NCBI GenBank assembly: GCA_035048495.1
Contig: JASUTR010000030.1
Coordinates: forward strand, 17,637 to 81,636
Source: Euptelea pleiosperma
Taxonomy: Eukaryota > Streptophyta > Magnoliopsida > Ranunculales > Eupteleaceae
Length of the DNA: 64,000 nucleotides
Direction of reading: 5' to 3'
Both the position numbers and the translations under genes were made by a program. The notes below the pieces were generated by a model. That model did no database searches and had not been told where the DNA came from. It saw only the letters and a list, made by a program, of their open reading frames with translations. Position 1 is the first letter of the stretch; every line of letters begins with the position of its first letter. This document shows positions 21,921 to 36,424 of the stretch, in pieces.

Positions 21921-24045
21921 GTTGAAACAATAGTAATGGAAGAATTCGAGTCTAATTACGAGGTCCGGTTGCGAAAAAGTCACAAGTTATAGGCTTCGGA
22001 ATGTAACACACAAACTGAGTCCAATTTGAGACGTTGACGCACGGATGGAGCTAACTTGTTTCGACTGTCCCGAATCTTGTTCCAACACTTCAAATGTGTT
22101 GAAACAAAAGTAATGGAATATTTTGAGTCTAATTACGAGGTTTGGTTGCGAAAAATTCACATGTTATTGGCTTCGGAATGTAACACACAAACTGAGTCCA
22201 ATTTGAGACGTTGACGCACGGATGGAGCTAACTTGTTTCGACTGTCCCGAATCTTGTTCCAACACTTCAAATGTGTTGAAACAATAGTAATGGAAGAATT
22301 TGAGTCTAATTACGAGGTTCGGTTGCGAAAAAGTCACAAGTTATAGGCTTCGGAATGTAACACACAAACTGAGTCCAATTTGAGACGTTGACGCACGGAT
22401 GGAGCTAACTTGTTTCGCCTAGTCCTGAATCTTGTTCCAATACTTCAAATGTGTTGAAACAATAGTAATGGAAGAGTTTGAGTCTAATTACGAGGTCCGA
22501 TTGCGAAAAAGTCACAAGTTATAGGCTTCGGAATGTAACACACAAACTGAGTCCAATTTGAGACGTTGACGCACGGATGGAGCTAACTTGTTTTGACTAT
22601 CACGAATCTTGTTTCAACACTTCAAATGTGTTGCAACAATAGTAATGGAAGAGTTTGAGTCAATTACGAGGGCCCGGTTGCGAAAAAGTCACAAGTTATA
22701 GGCTTCGGAATGTAACACACAAACTGAGTCCAATTTGAGACGTTGACGCACGGATGGAGCTAACTTGTTTCGACAGTCATAAATCTTGTTCAAACACTTC
22801 AAATGTGTTGAAACAATTGTAATGGAAGAATTCGAGTCTAATTACGAGGTCCGGTTGCGAAAAAGTCACAAGTTATAGGCTTCGGAATGTAACACACAAA
22901 CTGAGTCCAATTTGAGACGTTGACGCACGGATGGAGCTAACTTGTTTCGACTGTCCCGAATCTTGTTCCAACACTTCAAATGTGTTGAAACAATAGTAAT
23001 GGAAGAATTCGAGTCTAATTACGAGGTCGGTTGCGAAAAAGTCACAAGTTATAGGCTTCGGAATGTAACACACAAACTGAGTCCAATTTGAGACGTTGAC
23101 GCACGGATGGAGCTAACTTGTTTCGACTGTCCCGAATCTTGTTCCAACACTTCAAATGTGTTGAAACAATAGTAATGGAAGAATTTGAGTCTAATTACGA
23201 GGTTCGGTTGCGAAAAAGTCACAAGTTATAGGCTTCGGAATGTAACACACAAACTGAGTCCAATTTGAGACGTTGACGCACGGATGGAGCTAACTTGTTT
23301 CGACAGTCATAAATCTTGTTCAAACACTTCAAATGTGTTGAAACAATTGTAATGGAAGAATTCGAGTCTAATTACGAGGTCCGGTTGCGAAAAAGTCACA
23401 AGTTATAGGCTTCGGAATGTAACACACAAACTGAGTCCAATTTGAGACGTTGACGCACGGATGGAGCTAACTTGTTTCGACTGTCCCGAATCTTGTTCCA
23501 ACACTTCAAATGTGTTGAAACAATAGTAATGGAAGAATTTGAGTCTAATTACGAGGTTCGGTTGCGAAAAAGTCACAAGTTATAGGCTTCGGAATGTAAC
23601 ATACAAACTGAGTCCAATTTGAGACGTTGACGCACGGATGGAGCTACCTTGTTTCGACAGTGATAAATCTTGTTCCAACACTTCAAATGTGTTGAAACAA
23701 TTGTAATGGAAGAATTCGAGTCTAATTACGAGGCTCCGGTTGCGAAAAAGTCACAAGTTATAGGCTTCGGAATGTAACACACAAACTGAGTCTAATTTGA
23801 GACGTTGACGCACGGATGGAGCTAACTTGTTTCGACTGTCCCTAATCTTGTTCCAACACTTCAAATGTGTTGAAACAATAGTAATGGAAGAATTCGAGTC
23901 TAATTACGAGGTCCGGTTGCGAAAAAGTCACAAGTTATAGGCTTCGGAATGTAACACACAAACTGAGTCCAATTTGAGACGTTGACGCACGGATGGAGCT
24001 AACTTGTTTCGACTGTCCCGAATCTTGTTCCAACACTTCAAATGT
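21921..24045 (+). repeat. HOR unit G, 12 monomers (2125 bp)
   Basis: Same order as unit F, with type 4 at 22594, 2123 bp after the previous one. Type 3 reads cctagtcctg near 22418, and type 5 reads gggcccgg with cagtcataaatc. Type 8 has cagtcataaatc and caattg (near 23305), type 10 has aacatac, gctacctt and cagtgataaatc (near 23600-23660), and type 11 has gaggctccgg and gagtctaattt (near 23730-23800). The second monomer carries the cluster of unusual substitutions listed separately at 22107-22170. After this unit the register becomes harder to follow. Confidence 0.8.
22107..22170 (+). repeat. Divergent stretch in one monomer of unit G
   Basis: About seven substitutions fall within 65 bp in an otherwise clean region: aaaagtaatgg for aatagtaatgg, ggaatatttt for ggaagaattt, ggtttgg for ggttcgg, aattcac for aagtcac, catgtt for caagtt and tattgg for tatagg. 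None belongs to the common HOR variants and no length change is involved. The flanking monomers are near consensus. Confidence 0.8.
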
Positions 24046-27000
24046 GTTGAACAATAGTAATGGAAGAATTCGAGTCTAATTACGAGGTCCGGTTGCGAAA
24101 AAGTCACAAGTTATAGGCTTCGGAATGTAACACACAAACTGAGTCCAATTTGAGACGTTGACGCACGGATGGAGCTAACTTGTTTCGACTGTCCCGAATC
24201 TTGTTCCAACACTTCAAATGTGTTGAAACAATAGTAATGGAAGAATTCGAGTCTAATTACGAGGTTCGGTTGCGAAAAGTCACAAGTTATAGGCATCGGA
24301 ATGTAACACACAAACTGAGTCCAATTTGAGACGTTGACGCACGGATGGAGCTAACTTGTTTCGACTGTCCCGAATCTTATTCCAACACTTCAAATGTGTT
24401 GAAACAATAGTAATGGAAGAATTTGAGTCTAATTACGAGGTTCGGTTGCGAAAAAGTCACAAGTTATAGGCTTCGGAATGTAACACACAAACTGAGTCCA
24501 ATTTGAGACGTTGACGCACGGATGGAGCTAACTTGTTTCGACTGTCCTGAATCTTGTTCCAACACTTCAAATGTGTTGAAACAATAGTAATGGAAGAGTT
24601 TGAGTCCTAATTACGAGGTCCGGTTGCGAAAAAGTCACAAGTTATAGGCTTCGGAATGTAACACACAAACTGAGTCCAATTTGAGACGTTGACGCACGGA
24701 TGGAGCTAACTTGTTTCGACTGTCCCGAATCTTGTTCCAACACTTCAAATGTGTTGCAACAATAGTAATGGAAGAGATTGAGTCCAATTACGAGGTCCGG
24801 TTGCGAAAAAGTCACAAGTTATAGGCTTCGGAATGTAACACACAAACTGAGTCCAATTTGAGACGTTGACGCACGGATGGAGCTAACTTGTTTCGACTGT
24901 CCCGAATCTTGTTCAACACTTCAAATGTGTTGAAACAATAGTAATGGAAGAATTCGAGTCTAATTACGAGGTCCGGTTGCGAAAAAGTCACAAGTTATAG
25001 GCTTCGGAATGTAACACACAAACTGAGTCCAATTTGAGACGTTGACGCACGGATGGAGCTAACTTGTTTCGACTGTCCCAAATCTTGTTCCAACACTTCA
25101 AATGTGTTGAAACAATAGTAATGGAAGAATTCGAGTCTAATTACGAGGTTCGGTTGCGAAAAAGTCACAAGTTATAGGCTTCGGAATGTAACACACAAAC
25201 TGAGTCCAATTTGAGACGTTGACGCACGGATGGAGCTAACTTGTTTCGACTGTCCCGAATCTTGTTCCAACACTTCAAATGTGTTGAAACAATAGTAATG
25301 GAAGAATTCGAGTCTAATTACGAGGTCGGTTGCGAAAAAGTCACAAGTTATAGGCTTCGGAATGTAACACACAAACTGAGTCCAATTTGAGACGTTGACG
25401 CACGGATGGAGCTAACTTGTTTCGACTGTCAGAAATCTTGTTCAAACACTTCAAATGTGTTGAAACAATAGTAATGGAAGAATTTCGAGTCTAATTACGA
25501 GGTCCGGTTGCGAAAAAGTCACAAGTTATAGGCTTCGGAATGTAACACACAAACTGAGTCCAATTTGAGACGTTGACGCACGGATGGAGCTAACTTGTTT
25601 CGACTGTCCCGAATCTTGTTCCAACACTTCAAATGTGTTGAAACAATAGTAATGGAAGAATTTGAGTCTAATTACGAGGTTCGGTTGCGAAAAAGTCACA
25701 AGTTATAGGCTTCGGAATGTAACACACAAACTGAGTCCAATTTGAGACGTTGACGCACGGATGGAGCTAACTTGTTTCGACAGTCAGAATCTTGTTCCAA
25801 CACTTCAAATGTGTTGAAACAATAGTAATGGAAGAATTCGAGTCTAATTACGAGGTCTCGGTTGCGAAAAAGTCACAAGTTATAGGCTTCGGAATGTAAC
25901 ACACAAACTGAGTCCAATTTGAGACGTTGACGCACGGATGGAGCTAACTTGTTTCGACTGTCCCGAATCTTGTTCCAACACTTCAAATGTGTTGAAACAA
26001 TAGTAATGGAAGAATTCGAGTCTAATTACGAGGTTCGGTTGCGAAAAAGTCACAAGTTATAGGCTTCGGAATGTAACACACAAACTGAGTCCAATTTGAG
26101 ACGTTGACGCACGGATGGAGCTAACTTGTTTCGACAGTCAGAAATCTTGTTCCAACACTTCAAATGTGTTGAAACAATAGTAATGGAAGAATTCGAGTCT
26201 AATTACGAGGTCCGGTTTGCGAAAAAGTCACAAGTTATAGGCTTCGGAATGTAACACACAAACTGAGTCCAATTTGAGACGTTGACGCACGGATGGAGCT
26301 AACTTGTTTTCGACTGTCCCGAATCTTGTTCCAACACTTCAAATGTGTTGAAACAATAGTAATGGAAGAGTTTGAGTCTAATTACGAGGTCCGGTTGCGA
26401 AAAAGTCACAAGTTATAGGCTTCGGAATGTAACACACAAACTGAGTCCAATTTGAGACGTTGACGCACGGATGGAGCTAACTTGTTTCGACTGTCACGAA
26501 TCTTGTTCCAACACTTCAAATGTGTTGAAACAATAGTAATGGAAGAATTCGAGTCTAATTACGAGGTCCGGTTGCGAAAAAGTCACAAGTTATAGGCTTC
26601 GGAATGTAACACACAAACTGAGTCCAATTTGAGACGTTGACGCACGGATGGAGCTAACTTGTTTCGACTGTCCCGAATCTTGTTCCAACACTTCAATGTG
26701 TTGAAAACAATAGTAATGGAAGAATTCGAGTCTAATTACGAGGTCGGTTGCGAAAAAGTCACAAGTTATAGGCTTCGGAATGTAACACACAAACTGAGTC
26801 CAATTTGAGACGTTGACGCACGGATGGAGCTAACTTGTTTCGACTGTCCCGAATCTTGTTCCAACACTTCAAATGTGTTGAAACAATAGTAATGGAAGAA
26901 TTTGAGTCTAATTACGAGGTTCGGTTGCGAAAAAGTCACAAGTTATAGGCTTCGGAATGTAACACACAAACTGAGTCCAATTTGAGACGTTGACGCACGG

Positions 27001-30000
27001 ATGGAGCTAACTTGTTTCGACTGTCCTGAATCTTGTTCCAACACTTCAAATGTGTTGAAACAATAGTAATGGAAGAGTTTGAGTCCAATTACGAGGTCCG
27101 ATTGCGAAAAAGTCACAAGTTATAGGCTTCGGAATGTAACACACAAACTGAGTCCAATTTGAGACGTTGACGCACGGATGGAGCTAACTTGTTTTGACTA
27201 TCACGAATCTTGTTCAACACTTCAAATGTGTTGCAACAATAGTAATGGAAGAGTTTGAGTCCAATTACGAGGTCCCGGTTGCGAAAAAGTCACAAGTTAT
27301 AGGCTTCGGAATGTAACACACAAACTGAGTCCAATTGAGACGTTGACGCACGGATGGAGCTAACTTGTTTCGACTGTCCCGAAATCTTGTTCAACACTTC
27401 AAATGTGTTGAAACAATTGTAATGGAAGAATTTGAGTCTAATTACGAGGTCCGGTTGCGAAAAAGTCACAAGTTATAGGCTTCGGAATGTAACACACAAA
27501 CTGAGTCCAATTTGAGACGTTGACGCACGGATGGAGCTAACTTGTTTCGACTGTCCCGAATCTAGTTCCAACACTTCAAATGTGTTGAAACAATAGTAAT
27601 GGAAGAATTTGAGTCTAATTACGAGGTTCGGTTGCGAAAAAGTCACAAGTTATAGGCTTCGGAATGTAACACACAAACTGAGTCCAATTTGAGACGTTCA
27701 CGCACGGATGGAGCTAACTTGTTTCGACTGTCCCGAAATCTTGTTCCAACACTTCAAATGTGTTGAAACAATAGTAATGGAAGAATTCGAGTCTAATTAC
27801 GAGGTTCGGTTGCGAAAAAGTCACAAGTTATAGGCTTCGGAATGTAACACACAAACTGAGTCCAATTTGAGACGTTGACGCACGGATGGAGCTAACTTGT
27901 TTCGCCTATCCTGAATCTTGTTCCAACACTTCAAATGTGTTGAAACAATAGTAATGGAAGAGTTTGAGTCCAATTACGAGGTCCGGTTGCGAAAAAGTCA
28001 CAAGTTATAGGCTTCGGAATGTAACACACAAACTGAGTCCAATTTGAGACGTTGACGCACGGATGGAGCTAACTTGTTTCGACTAGTCACGAATCTTGTT
28101 CAACACTTCAAATGTGTTGAAACAATAGTAATGGAAGAATTCGAGTCTAATTACGAGGTCCGGTTGCGAAAAAGTCACAAGTTATAGGCTTCGGAATGTA
28201 ACACACAAACTGAGTCCAATTTGAGACGTTGACGCACGGATGGAGCTACTTGTTTCGACTGTCCCGAATCTTGTTCCAACACTTCAAATGTGTTGAAACA
28301 ATAGTAATGGAAGAATTCGAGTCTAATTACGAGGTTCGGTTGCGAAAAAGTCACAAGTTATAGGCTTCGGAATGTAACACACAAACTGAGTCCAATTTGA
28401 GACGTTGACGCACGGATGGAGCTAACTTGTTTCGACTGTCCCGAATCTTGTTCCAACACTTCAAATGTGTTGAAACAATAGTAATGGAAGAATTTGAGTC
28501 TAATTACGAGGTTCGGTTGCGAAAAAGTCACAAGTTATAGGCTTCGGAATGTAACACACAAACTGAGTCCAATTTGAGACGTTGACGCACGGATGGAGCT
28601 AACTTGTTTCGACTATCCTGAATCTTGTTCCAACACTTCAAATGTGTTGAAACAATAGTAATGGAAGAGTTTGAGTCCAATTACGAGGCTCCGGTTGCGA
28701 AAAAGTCACAAGTTATAGGCTTCGGAATGTAACACACAAACTGAGTCCAATTTGAGACGTTGACGCACGGATGGAGCTAACTTGTTTTCGACTGTCCCGA
28801 ATCTTGTTCCAACACTTCAAATGTGTTGAAACAATAGTAATGGAAGAATTTCGAGTCTAATTACGAGGTCCGGTTGCGAAAAAGTCACAAGTTATAGGCT
28901 TCGGAATGTAACACACAAACTGAGTCCAATTTGAGACGTTGACGCACGGATGGAGCTAACTTGTTTCGACTGTCCCGAATCTTTTCAACACTTCAAATGT
29001 GTTGAAACAATAGTAATGGAAGAATTCGAGTCTAATTACGAGGTTCGGTTGCGAAAAAGTCACAAGTTATAGGCTTCGGAATGTAACACACAAACTGAGT
29101 CCAATTTGAGACGTTGACGCACGGATGGAGCTAACTTGTTTCGACTGTCCCGAATCTTGTTCCAACACTTCAAATGTGTTGAAACAATAGTAATGGAAGA
29201 ATTCGAGTCTAATTACGAGGTTCGGTTGCGAAAAAGTCACAAGTTATAGGCTTCGGAATGTAACACACAAACTGAGTCCAATTTGAGACGTTGACGCACG
29301 GATGGAGCTAACTTGTTTCGACTGTCCCGAATCTTGTTCCAACACTTCAAATGTGTTGAAACAATAGTAATGGAAGAATTCGAGTCTAATTACGAGGTCC
29401 GGTTGCGAAAAAGTCACAAGTTATAGGCTTCGGAATGTAACACACAAACTGAGTCAAATTTGAGACGTTGACGCACGGATGGAGCTAACTTGTTTCGACT
29501 GTCCCGAATCTCAGTTCCAACACTTCAAATGTGTTGAAACAATAGTAATGGAAGAATTGAGTCTAATTACGAGGTTCGGTTGCGAAAAAGTCACAAGTTA
29601 TAGGCTTCGGAATGTAACACACAAACTGAGTCCAATTTGAGACGTTGACGCACGGATGGAGCTAACTTGTTTCGACTGTCCCGAATCTTGTTCCAACACT
29701 TCAAATGTGTTGAAACAATAGTAATGGAAGATTTGAGTCTAATTACGAGGTTCGGTTGCGAAAAAGTCACAAGTTATAGGCTTCGGAATGTAACACACAA
29801 ACTGAGTCCAATTTGAGACGTTGACGCACGGATGGAGCTAACTTGTTTCGACTGTCCGAATCTTGTTCCAACACTTCAAATGTGTTGAAACAATAGTAAT
29901 GGAAGAATTCGAGTCAATTACGAGGTCCGGTTGCGAAAAAGTCACAAGTTATAGGCTTCGGAATGTAACACACAAACTGAGTCCAATTTGAGACGTTGAC

Positions 30001-32207
30001 GCACGGATGGAGCTAACTTGTTTTGACTGTCCCGAATCTTGTTCAACACTTCAAATGTGTTGAAACAATAGTAATGGAAGAATTCGAGTCTAATTACGAG
30101 GTCCGGTTGCGAAAAAGTCACAAGTTATAGGCTTCGAATGTAACACACAAACTGAGTCCAATTTGAGACGTTGACGCACGGATGGAGCTAACTTGTTTCG
30201 ACTGTCCGAATCTCTGTTCCAACACTTCAAATGTGTTGAAACAATAGTAATGGAAGAATTTCGAGTCTAATTACGAGGTTCGGTTGCGAAAAAGTCACAA
30301 GTTATAGGCTTCGGAATGTAACACACAAACTGAGTCCAATTTGAGACGTTGACGCACGGATGGAGCTAACTTGTTCGACTGTCCCGAATCTCATTCCAAC
30401 ACTTCAAATGTGTTGAAACAATAGTAATGGAAGAATTTGAGTCTAATTACGAGGTTCGGTTGCGAAAAAGTCACAAGTTATAGGCTTCGGAATGTAACAC
30501 ACAAACTGAGTCCAATTTGAGACGTTGACGCACGGATGGAAGCTAACTTGTTTCGACTATCCGAATCTTGTTCCAACACTTCAAATGTGTTGAAACAATA
30601 GTAATGGAAGAGTTTGAGTCCAATTACGAGGTTCCGGTTGCGAAAAAGTCACAAGTTATAGGCTTCGGAATGTAACACACAAACTGAGTCCAATTTGAGA
30701 CGTTGACGCACGGATGGAGCTAACTTGTTTCGACTATCACGAATCTTGTTCAACACTTCAAATGTGTTGAAACAATAGTAATGGAAGAGTTTGAGTCCAA
30801 TTACGAGGTCCGGTTGCGAAAAAGTCACAAGTTATAGGCTTCGGAATGTAACACACAAACTGAGTCCAATTTGAGACGTTGACGCACGGATGGAGCTAAC
30901 TTGTTTCGACTAGTCCGAATCTTGTTCAACACTTCAAATGTGTTGAAACAATAGTAATGGAAGAATTGAGTCTAATTACGAGGTCCGGTTGCGAAAAAGT
31001 CACAAGTTATAGGCTTCGGAATGTAACACACAAACTGAGTCCAATTTGAGACGTTGACGCACGGATGGAGCTAACTTGTTTCGACAGTCATAAATCTTGT
31101 TCCAACACTTCAATTGTGTTGAAACAATTGTAATGGAAGAATTCGAGTCTAATTACGAGGTCCGGTTGCGAAAAAGTCACAAGTTATAGGCTTCGGAATG
31201 TAACACACAAACTGAGTCCAATTTGAGACGTTGACGCACGGATGGAGCTAACTTGTTTCGACTGTCCGAATCTTGTTCCAACACTTCAAATGTGTTGAAA
31301 CAATAGTAATGGAAGAATTCGAGTCTAATTACGAGGTTCGGTTGCGAAAAAGTCACAAGTTATAGGCTTCGGAATGTAACACACAAACTGAGTCCAATTT
31401 GAGACGTTGACGCACGGATGGAGCTAACTTGTTTCGACTGTCCCGAATCTTGTTCCAACACTTCAAATGTGTTGAAACAATAGTAATGGAAGAATTGAGT
31501 CTAATTACGAGGTTCGGTTGCGAAAAAGTCACAAGTTATAGGCTTCGGAATGTAACACACAAACTGAGTCCAATTTGAGACGTTGACGCACGGATGGAGC
31601 TAACTTGTTTCGACTGTCAGAAATCTTGTTCCAACACTTCAATTGTGTTGAAACAATAGTAATGGAAGAAGTTCGAGTCTAATTACGAGGCTCCGGTTGC
31701 GAAAAAGTCACAAGTTATAGGCTTCGGAATGTAACACACAAACTGAGTCCAATTTGAGACGTTGACGCACGGATGGAGCTAACTTGTTTCGACTGTCCCG
31801 AATCTTGTTCCAACACTTCAAATGTGTTGAAACAATAGTAATGGAAGAATTCGAGTCTAATTACGAGGTTCGGTTGCGAAAAAGTCACAAGTTATAGGCT
31901 TCGGAATGTAACACACAAACTGAGTCCAATTTGAGACGTTCACGCACGGATGGAGCTAACTTGTTTCGACTGTCCCGAATCTTGTTCCAACACTTCAAAT
32001 GTGTTGAAACAATAGTAATGGAAGAATTTGAGTCTAATTACGAGGTTCGGTTGCGAAAAAGTCACAAGTTATAGGCTTCGGAATGTAACACACAAACTGA
32101 GTCCAATTTGAGACGTTGACGCACGGATGGAGCTAACTTGTTTCGACTGTCCCGAATCTTGTTCCAACACTTCAAATGTGTTGAAACAATAGTAATGGAA
32201 GAATTCG

Positions 32208-32383
32208 AGTCTAATTACGAGGTCCGGTTGCGAAAAACTCATAAGTTATAGGCTTCAGAATGTAACACACAAACTGAGTCCAATTTGAGACGTTGACGCA
32301 CGGATGAGCTAACATGTTTCGACTGTCCCGAATCTTGTTCCAACACTTCAAATGTGCTTGAACAATAGTAATGGAAGAATTCG
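32208..32383 (+). repeat. Isolated type-14 marker monomer
   Basis: It carries aaaaactcataag, cttcagaatg, aacatgtttcg and gtgcttgaac, the set that closes HOR units Z, A, B and C. It has gacgttgac rather than gatgttgac and has lost one g in ggatgagc. The following monomer reads cttcaggaatg, which combines cttcggaatg with cttcagaatg. The copy shows that the 14-mer register extends at least this far. Confidence 0.75.
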
Positions 32384-35300
32384 AGTCTAATTACGAGGTC
32401 CGGTTGCGAAAAAGTCACAAGTTATAGGCTTCAGGAATGTAACACACAAACTGAGTCCAATTTGAGACGTTGACGCACGGATGGAGCTAACTTGTTTCGA
32501 CTGTCCCGAATCTCTTTCCAACACTTCAAATGTGTTGAAACAATAGTAATGGAAGAATTTGAGTCTAATTACGAGGTTCGGTTGCGAAAAAGTCACAAGT
32601 TATAGGCTTCGGAATGTAACACACAAACTGAGTCCAATTTGAGACGTTGACGCACGGATGGAGCTAACTTGTTTCGACTGTCCCGAATCTTATTCCAACA
32701 CTTCAAATGTGTTGAAACAATAGTAATGGAAGAATTTGAGTCTAATTACGAGGTTCGGTTGCGAAAAAGTCACAAGTTATAGGCTTCGGAATGTAACACA
32801 CAAACTGAGTCCAATTTGAGACGTTGACGCACGGATGGAACTAACTTGTTTCGCCTATCCTGAATCTTGTTCCAATACTTCAAATGTGTTGAAACAATAA
32901 TAATGGAAGAGTTTGAGTCCAATTACGAGGTCCGATTGCGAAAAAGTCACAAGTTATAGGCTTCGGAATGTAACACACAAACTGAGTCCAATTTGAGACG
33001 TTGACGCACGGATGGAGCTAACTTGTTTTGACTGTCCCGAATCTTGTTCCAACACTTCAAATGTGTTGAACAATAGTAATGGAAGATTTCGAGTCTAATT
33101 ACGAGGTCGGTTGCGAAAAAGTCACAAGTTATAGGCTTCGGAATGTAACACACAAACTGAGTCCAATTTGAGACGTTGACGCACGGATGGAGCTAACTTG
33201 TTTCGACTGTCCCGAATCCTGTTCCAACACTTCAAATGTGTTGAAACAATAGTAATGGAAGAATTGAGTCTAATTACGAGGTCCGGTTGCGAAAAAGTCA
33301 CAAGTTATAGGCTTCGGAATGTAACACACAAACTGAGTCCAATTTGAGACGTTGACGCACGGATGGAGCTAACTTGTTTCGACTGTCCCGAATCTTGTTC
33401 CAAACACTTCAAATGTGTTGAAACAATAGTAATGGAAGAATTTGAGTCTAATTACGAGGTTCGGTTGCGAAAAAGTCACAAGTTATAGGCTTCGGAATGT
33501 AACACACAAACTGAGTCCAATTTGAGACGTTGACGCACGGATGGAGCTAACTTGTTTCGACTGTCCCGAATCTTATTCCAACACTTCAAATGTGTTGAAA
33601 CAATAGTAATGGAAGAATTTGAGTCTAATTACGAGGTTCGGTTGCGAAAAAGTCACAAGTTATAGGCTTCAGAATGTAACACACAAACTGAGTCAATTTG
33701 AGACGTTGACGCACGGATGGAGCTAACTTGTTTCGACTAGTCCGAATCTTGTTCCAACACTTCAAATGTGTTGAAACAATAGTAATGGAAGAATTCGAGT
33801 CTAATACGAGGTCCGGTTGCGAAAAAGTCACAAGTTATAGGCTTCGGAATGTAACACACAAACTGAGTCCAATTTGAGACGTTGACGCACGGATGGAGCT
33901 AACTTGTTTCGACTGTCCCGAATCTTGTTCCAACACTTCAAATGTGTTGAAACAATAGTAATGGAAGAATTTGAGTCTAATTACGAGGTTCGGTTGCGAA
34001 AAAGTCACAAGTTATAGGCTTCGGAATGTAACATACAAACTGAGTCCAATTTGAGACGTTGACGCACGGATGGAGCTAACTTGTTTCGACAGTGATAAAT
34101 CTTGTTCCAACACTTCAATTGTGTTGAAACAATTGTAATGGAAGAATTCGAGTCTAATTACGAGCTCCGGTTGCGAAAAAGTCACAAGTTATAGGCTTCG
34201 GAATGTAACACACAAACTGAGTCAATTTGAGACGTTCACGCACGGATGGAGCAAACTTGTTTCGACTGTCCCGAATCTTGTTCCAACACTTCAAATGTGT
34301 TGAAACAATAGTAATGGAAGAATTCGAGTCTAATTACGAGGTTCGGTTGCGAAAAAGTCACAAGTTATAGGCTTCGGAATGTAACACACAAACTGAGTCC
34401 AATTTGAGACGTTGACGCACGGATGGAGCTCACTTGTTTCGACTGTCCGAATCTTGTTCCAACACTTCAAATGTGTTGAAACAATAGTAATGGAAGAATT
34501 TGAGTCTAATTACGAGGTTCGATGCGAAAAAGTCACAAGTTATAGGCTTCGGAATGTAACACACAAACTGAGTCCAATTTGAGACGTTGACGCACGGATG
34601 GAGCTAACTTGTTTTCGACTGTCCCGAATCTTGTTCAACACTTCAAATGTGTTGAAACAATAGTAATGGAAGATTTGAGTCTAATTACGAGGCTCCGGTT
34701 GCGAAAAAGTCACAAGTTATAGGCTTCGGAATGTAACACACAAACTGAGTCCAATTTGAGACGTTGACGCACGGATGGAGCTAACTTGTTTCGACTGTCC
34801 CGAATCTTGTTCAAACACTTCAAATGTGTTGAAACAATAGTAATGGAAGAATTCGAGTCTAATTACGAGGTCCGGTTGCGAAAAAGTCACAAGTTATAGG
34901 CTTCGGAATGTAACACACAAACTGAGTCCAATTTGAGACGTTGACGCACGGATGGAGCTAACTTGTTTCGACTGTCCCGAATCTCTGTTCCAACACTTCA
35001 AATGTGTTGAAACAATAGTAATGGAAGAATTTGAGTCTAATTACGAGGTTCGGTTGCGAAAAAGTCACAAGTTATAGGCTTCGGAAATGTAACACACAAA
35101 CTGAGTCCAATTTGAGACGTTGACGCACGGATGGAGCTAACTTGTTTCGCCTGTCCCGAATCTTGTTCCAACACTTCAAATGTGTTGAAACAATAGTAAT
35201 GGAAGAATTTGAGTCTAATTACGAGGTTCGGTTGCGAAAAAGTCACAAGTTATAGGCTTCGGAATGTAACACACAAACTGAGTCCAATTGAGACGTTGAC

Positions 35301-36393
35301 GCACGGATGGAGCTAACTGTTTCGACTGTCCCGAATCTTGTTCCAACACTTCAAATGTGTTGAAACAATAGTAATGGAAGAATTTGAGTCAATTACGAGG
35401 TTCCGGTTGCGAAAAGTCACAAGTTATAGGCTTCGGAATGTAACACACAAACTGAGTCCAATTTGAGACGTTGACGCACGGATGGAGCTAACTTGTTTCG
35501 ACAGTCAGAAATCTTGTTCAACACTTCAAATGTGTTGAAACAATAGTAATGGAAGAATTCGAGTCTAATTACGAGGTCCGGTTGCGAAAAAGTCACAAGT
35601 TATAGGCTTCGGAATGTAACACACAAACTGAGTCCAATTTGAGACGTTGACGCACGGATGGAGCTAACTTGTTTCGACTGTCCCGAATCTTGTTCCAACA
35701 CTTCAAATGTGTTGAAACATAGTAATGGAAGAATTTGAGTCTAATTACGAGGTTCGGTTGCGAAAAAGTCACAAGTTATAGGCTTCGGAATGTAACACAC
35801 AAACTGAGTCCAATTTGAGACGTTGACGCACGGATGGAGCTAACTTGTTTCGACAGTCATAATCTTGTTCCAACACTTCAAATGTGTTGAAACAATTGTA
35901 ATGGAAGAATTCGAGTCTAATTACGAGGTTCGGTTGCGAAAAAGTCACAAGTTATAGGCTTCGGAATGTAACACACAAACTGAGTCCAATTTGTGACGTT
36001 GACGCACGGATGAGCTAACTTGTTTCGACTGTCCCGAATCTCATTCCAACACTTCAAATGTGTTGAAACAATAGTAATGGAAGAATTTGAGTCTAATTAC
36101 GAGGTTCGGTTGCGAAAAAGTCACAAGTTATAGGCTTCGGAATGTAACACACAAACTGAGTCCAATTTGAGACGTTGACGCACGGATGGAACTAACTTGT
36201 TTCGCCTATCCTGAATCTTGTTCCAATACTTCAAATGTGTTGAAACAATAATAATGGAAGAGTTTGAGTCCAATTACGAGGTCGATTGCGAAAAAGTCAC
36301 AAGTTATAGGCTTCGGAATGTAACACACAAACTGAGTCCAATTTGAGACGTTGACGCACGGATGGAGCTAACTTGTTTTGACTATCCCGAATC

Positions 36394-36424
36394 TTGTTTC
36401 AACACTTCAAATGTGTTGAAACAA
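36394..36424. other. Perfect 12-bp inverted repeat in satellite dyad
   Basis: Left arm ttgtttcaacac (36394-36405), centre ttcaaat, right arm gtgttgaaacaa (36413-36424): all 12 pairs match. The host is a type-4-like monomer whose right arm is gttgaaac instead of the usual type-4 gttgcaac, so it combines the type-4 left arm with the consensus right arm. Confidence 0.85.

Noticed and set aside
22107..22170. Insertion of a foreign element at the divergent monomer
   Set aside because: The length is unchanged and all bases align to the satellite; only substitutions are present.
36394..36424. Rho-independent terminator
   Set aside because: The hairpin is AT-rich, lacks a following T-run on either strand, and occurs in every monomer of a eukaryotic-type satellite. 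No transcription unit ends here.
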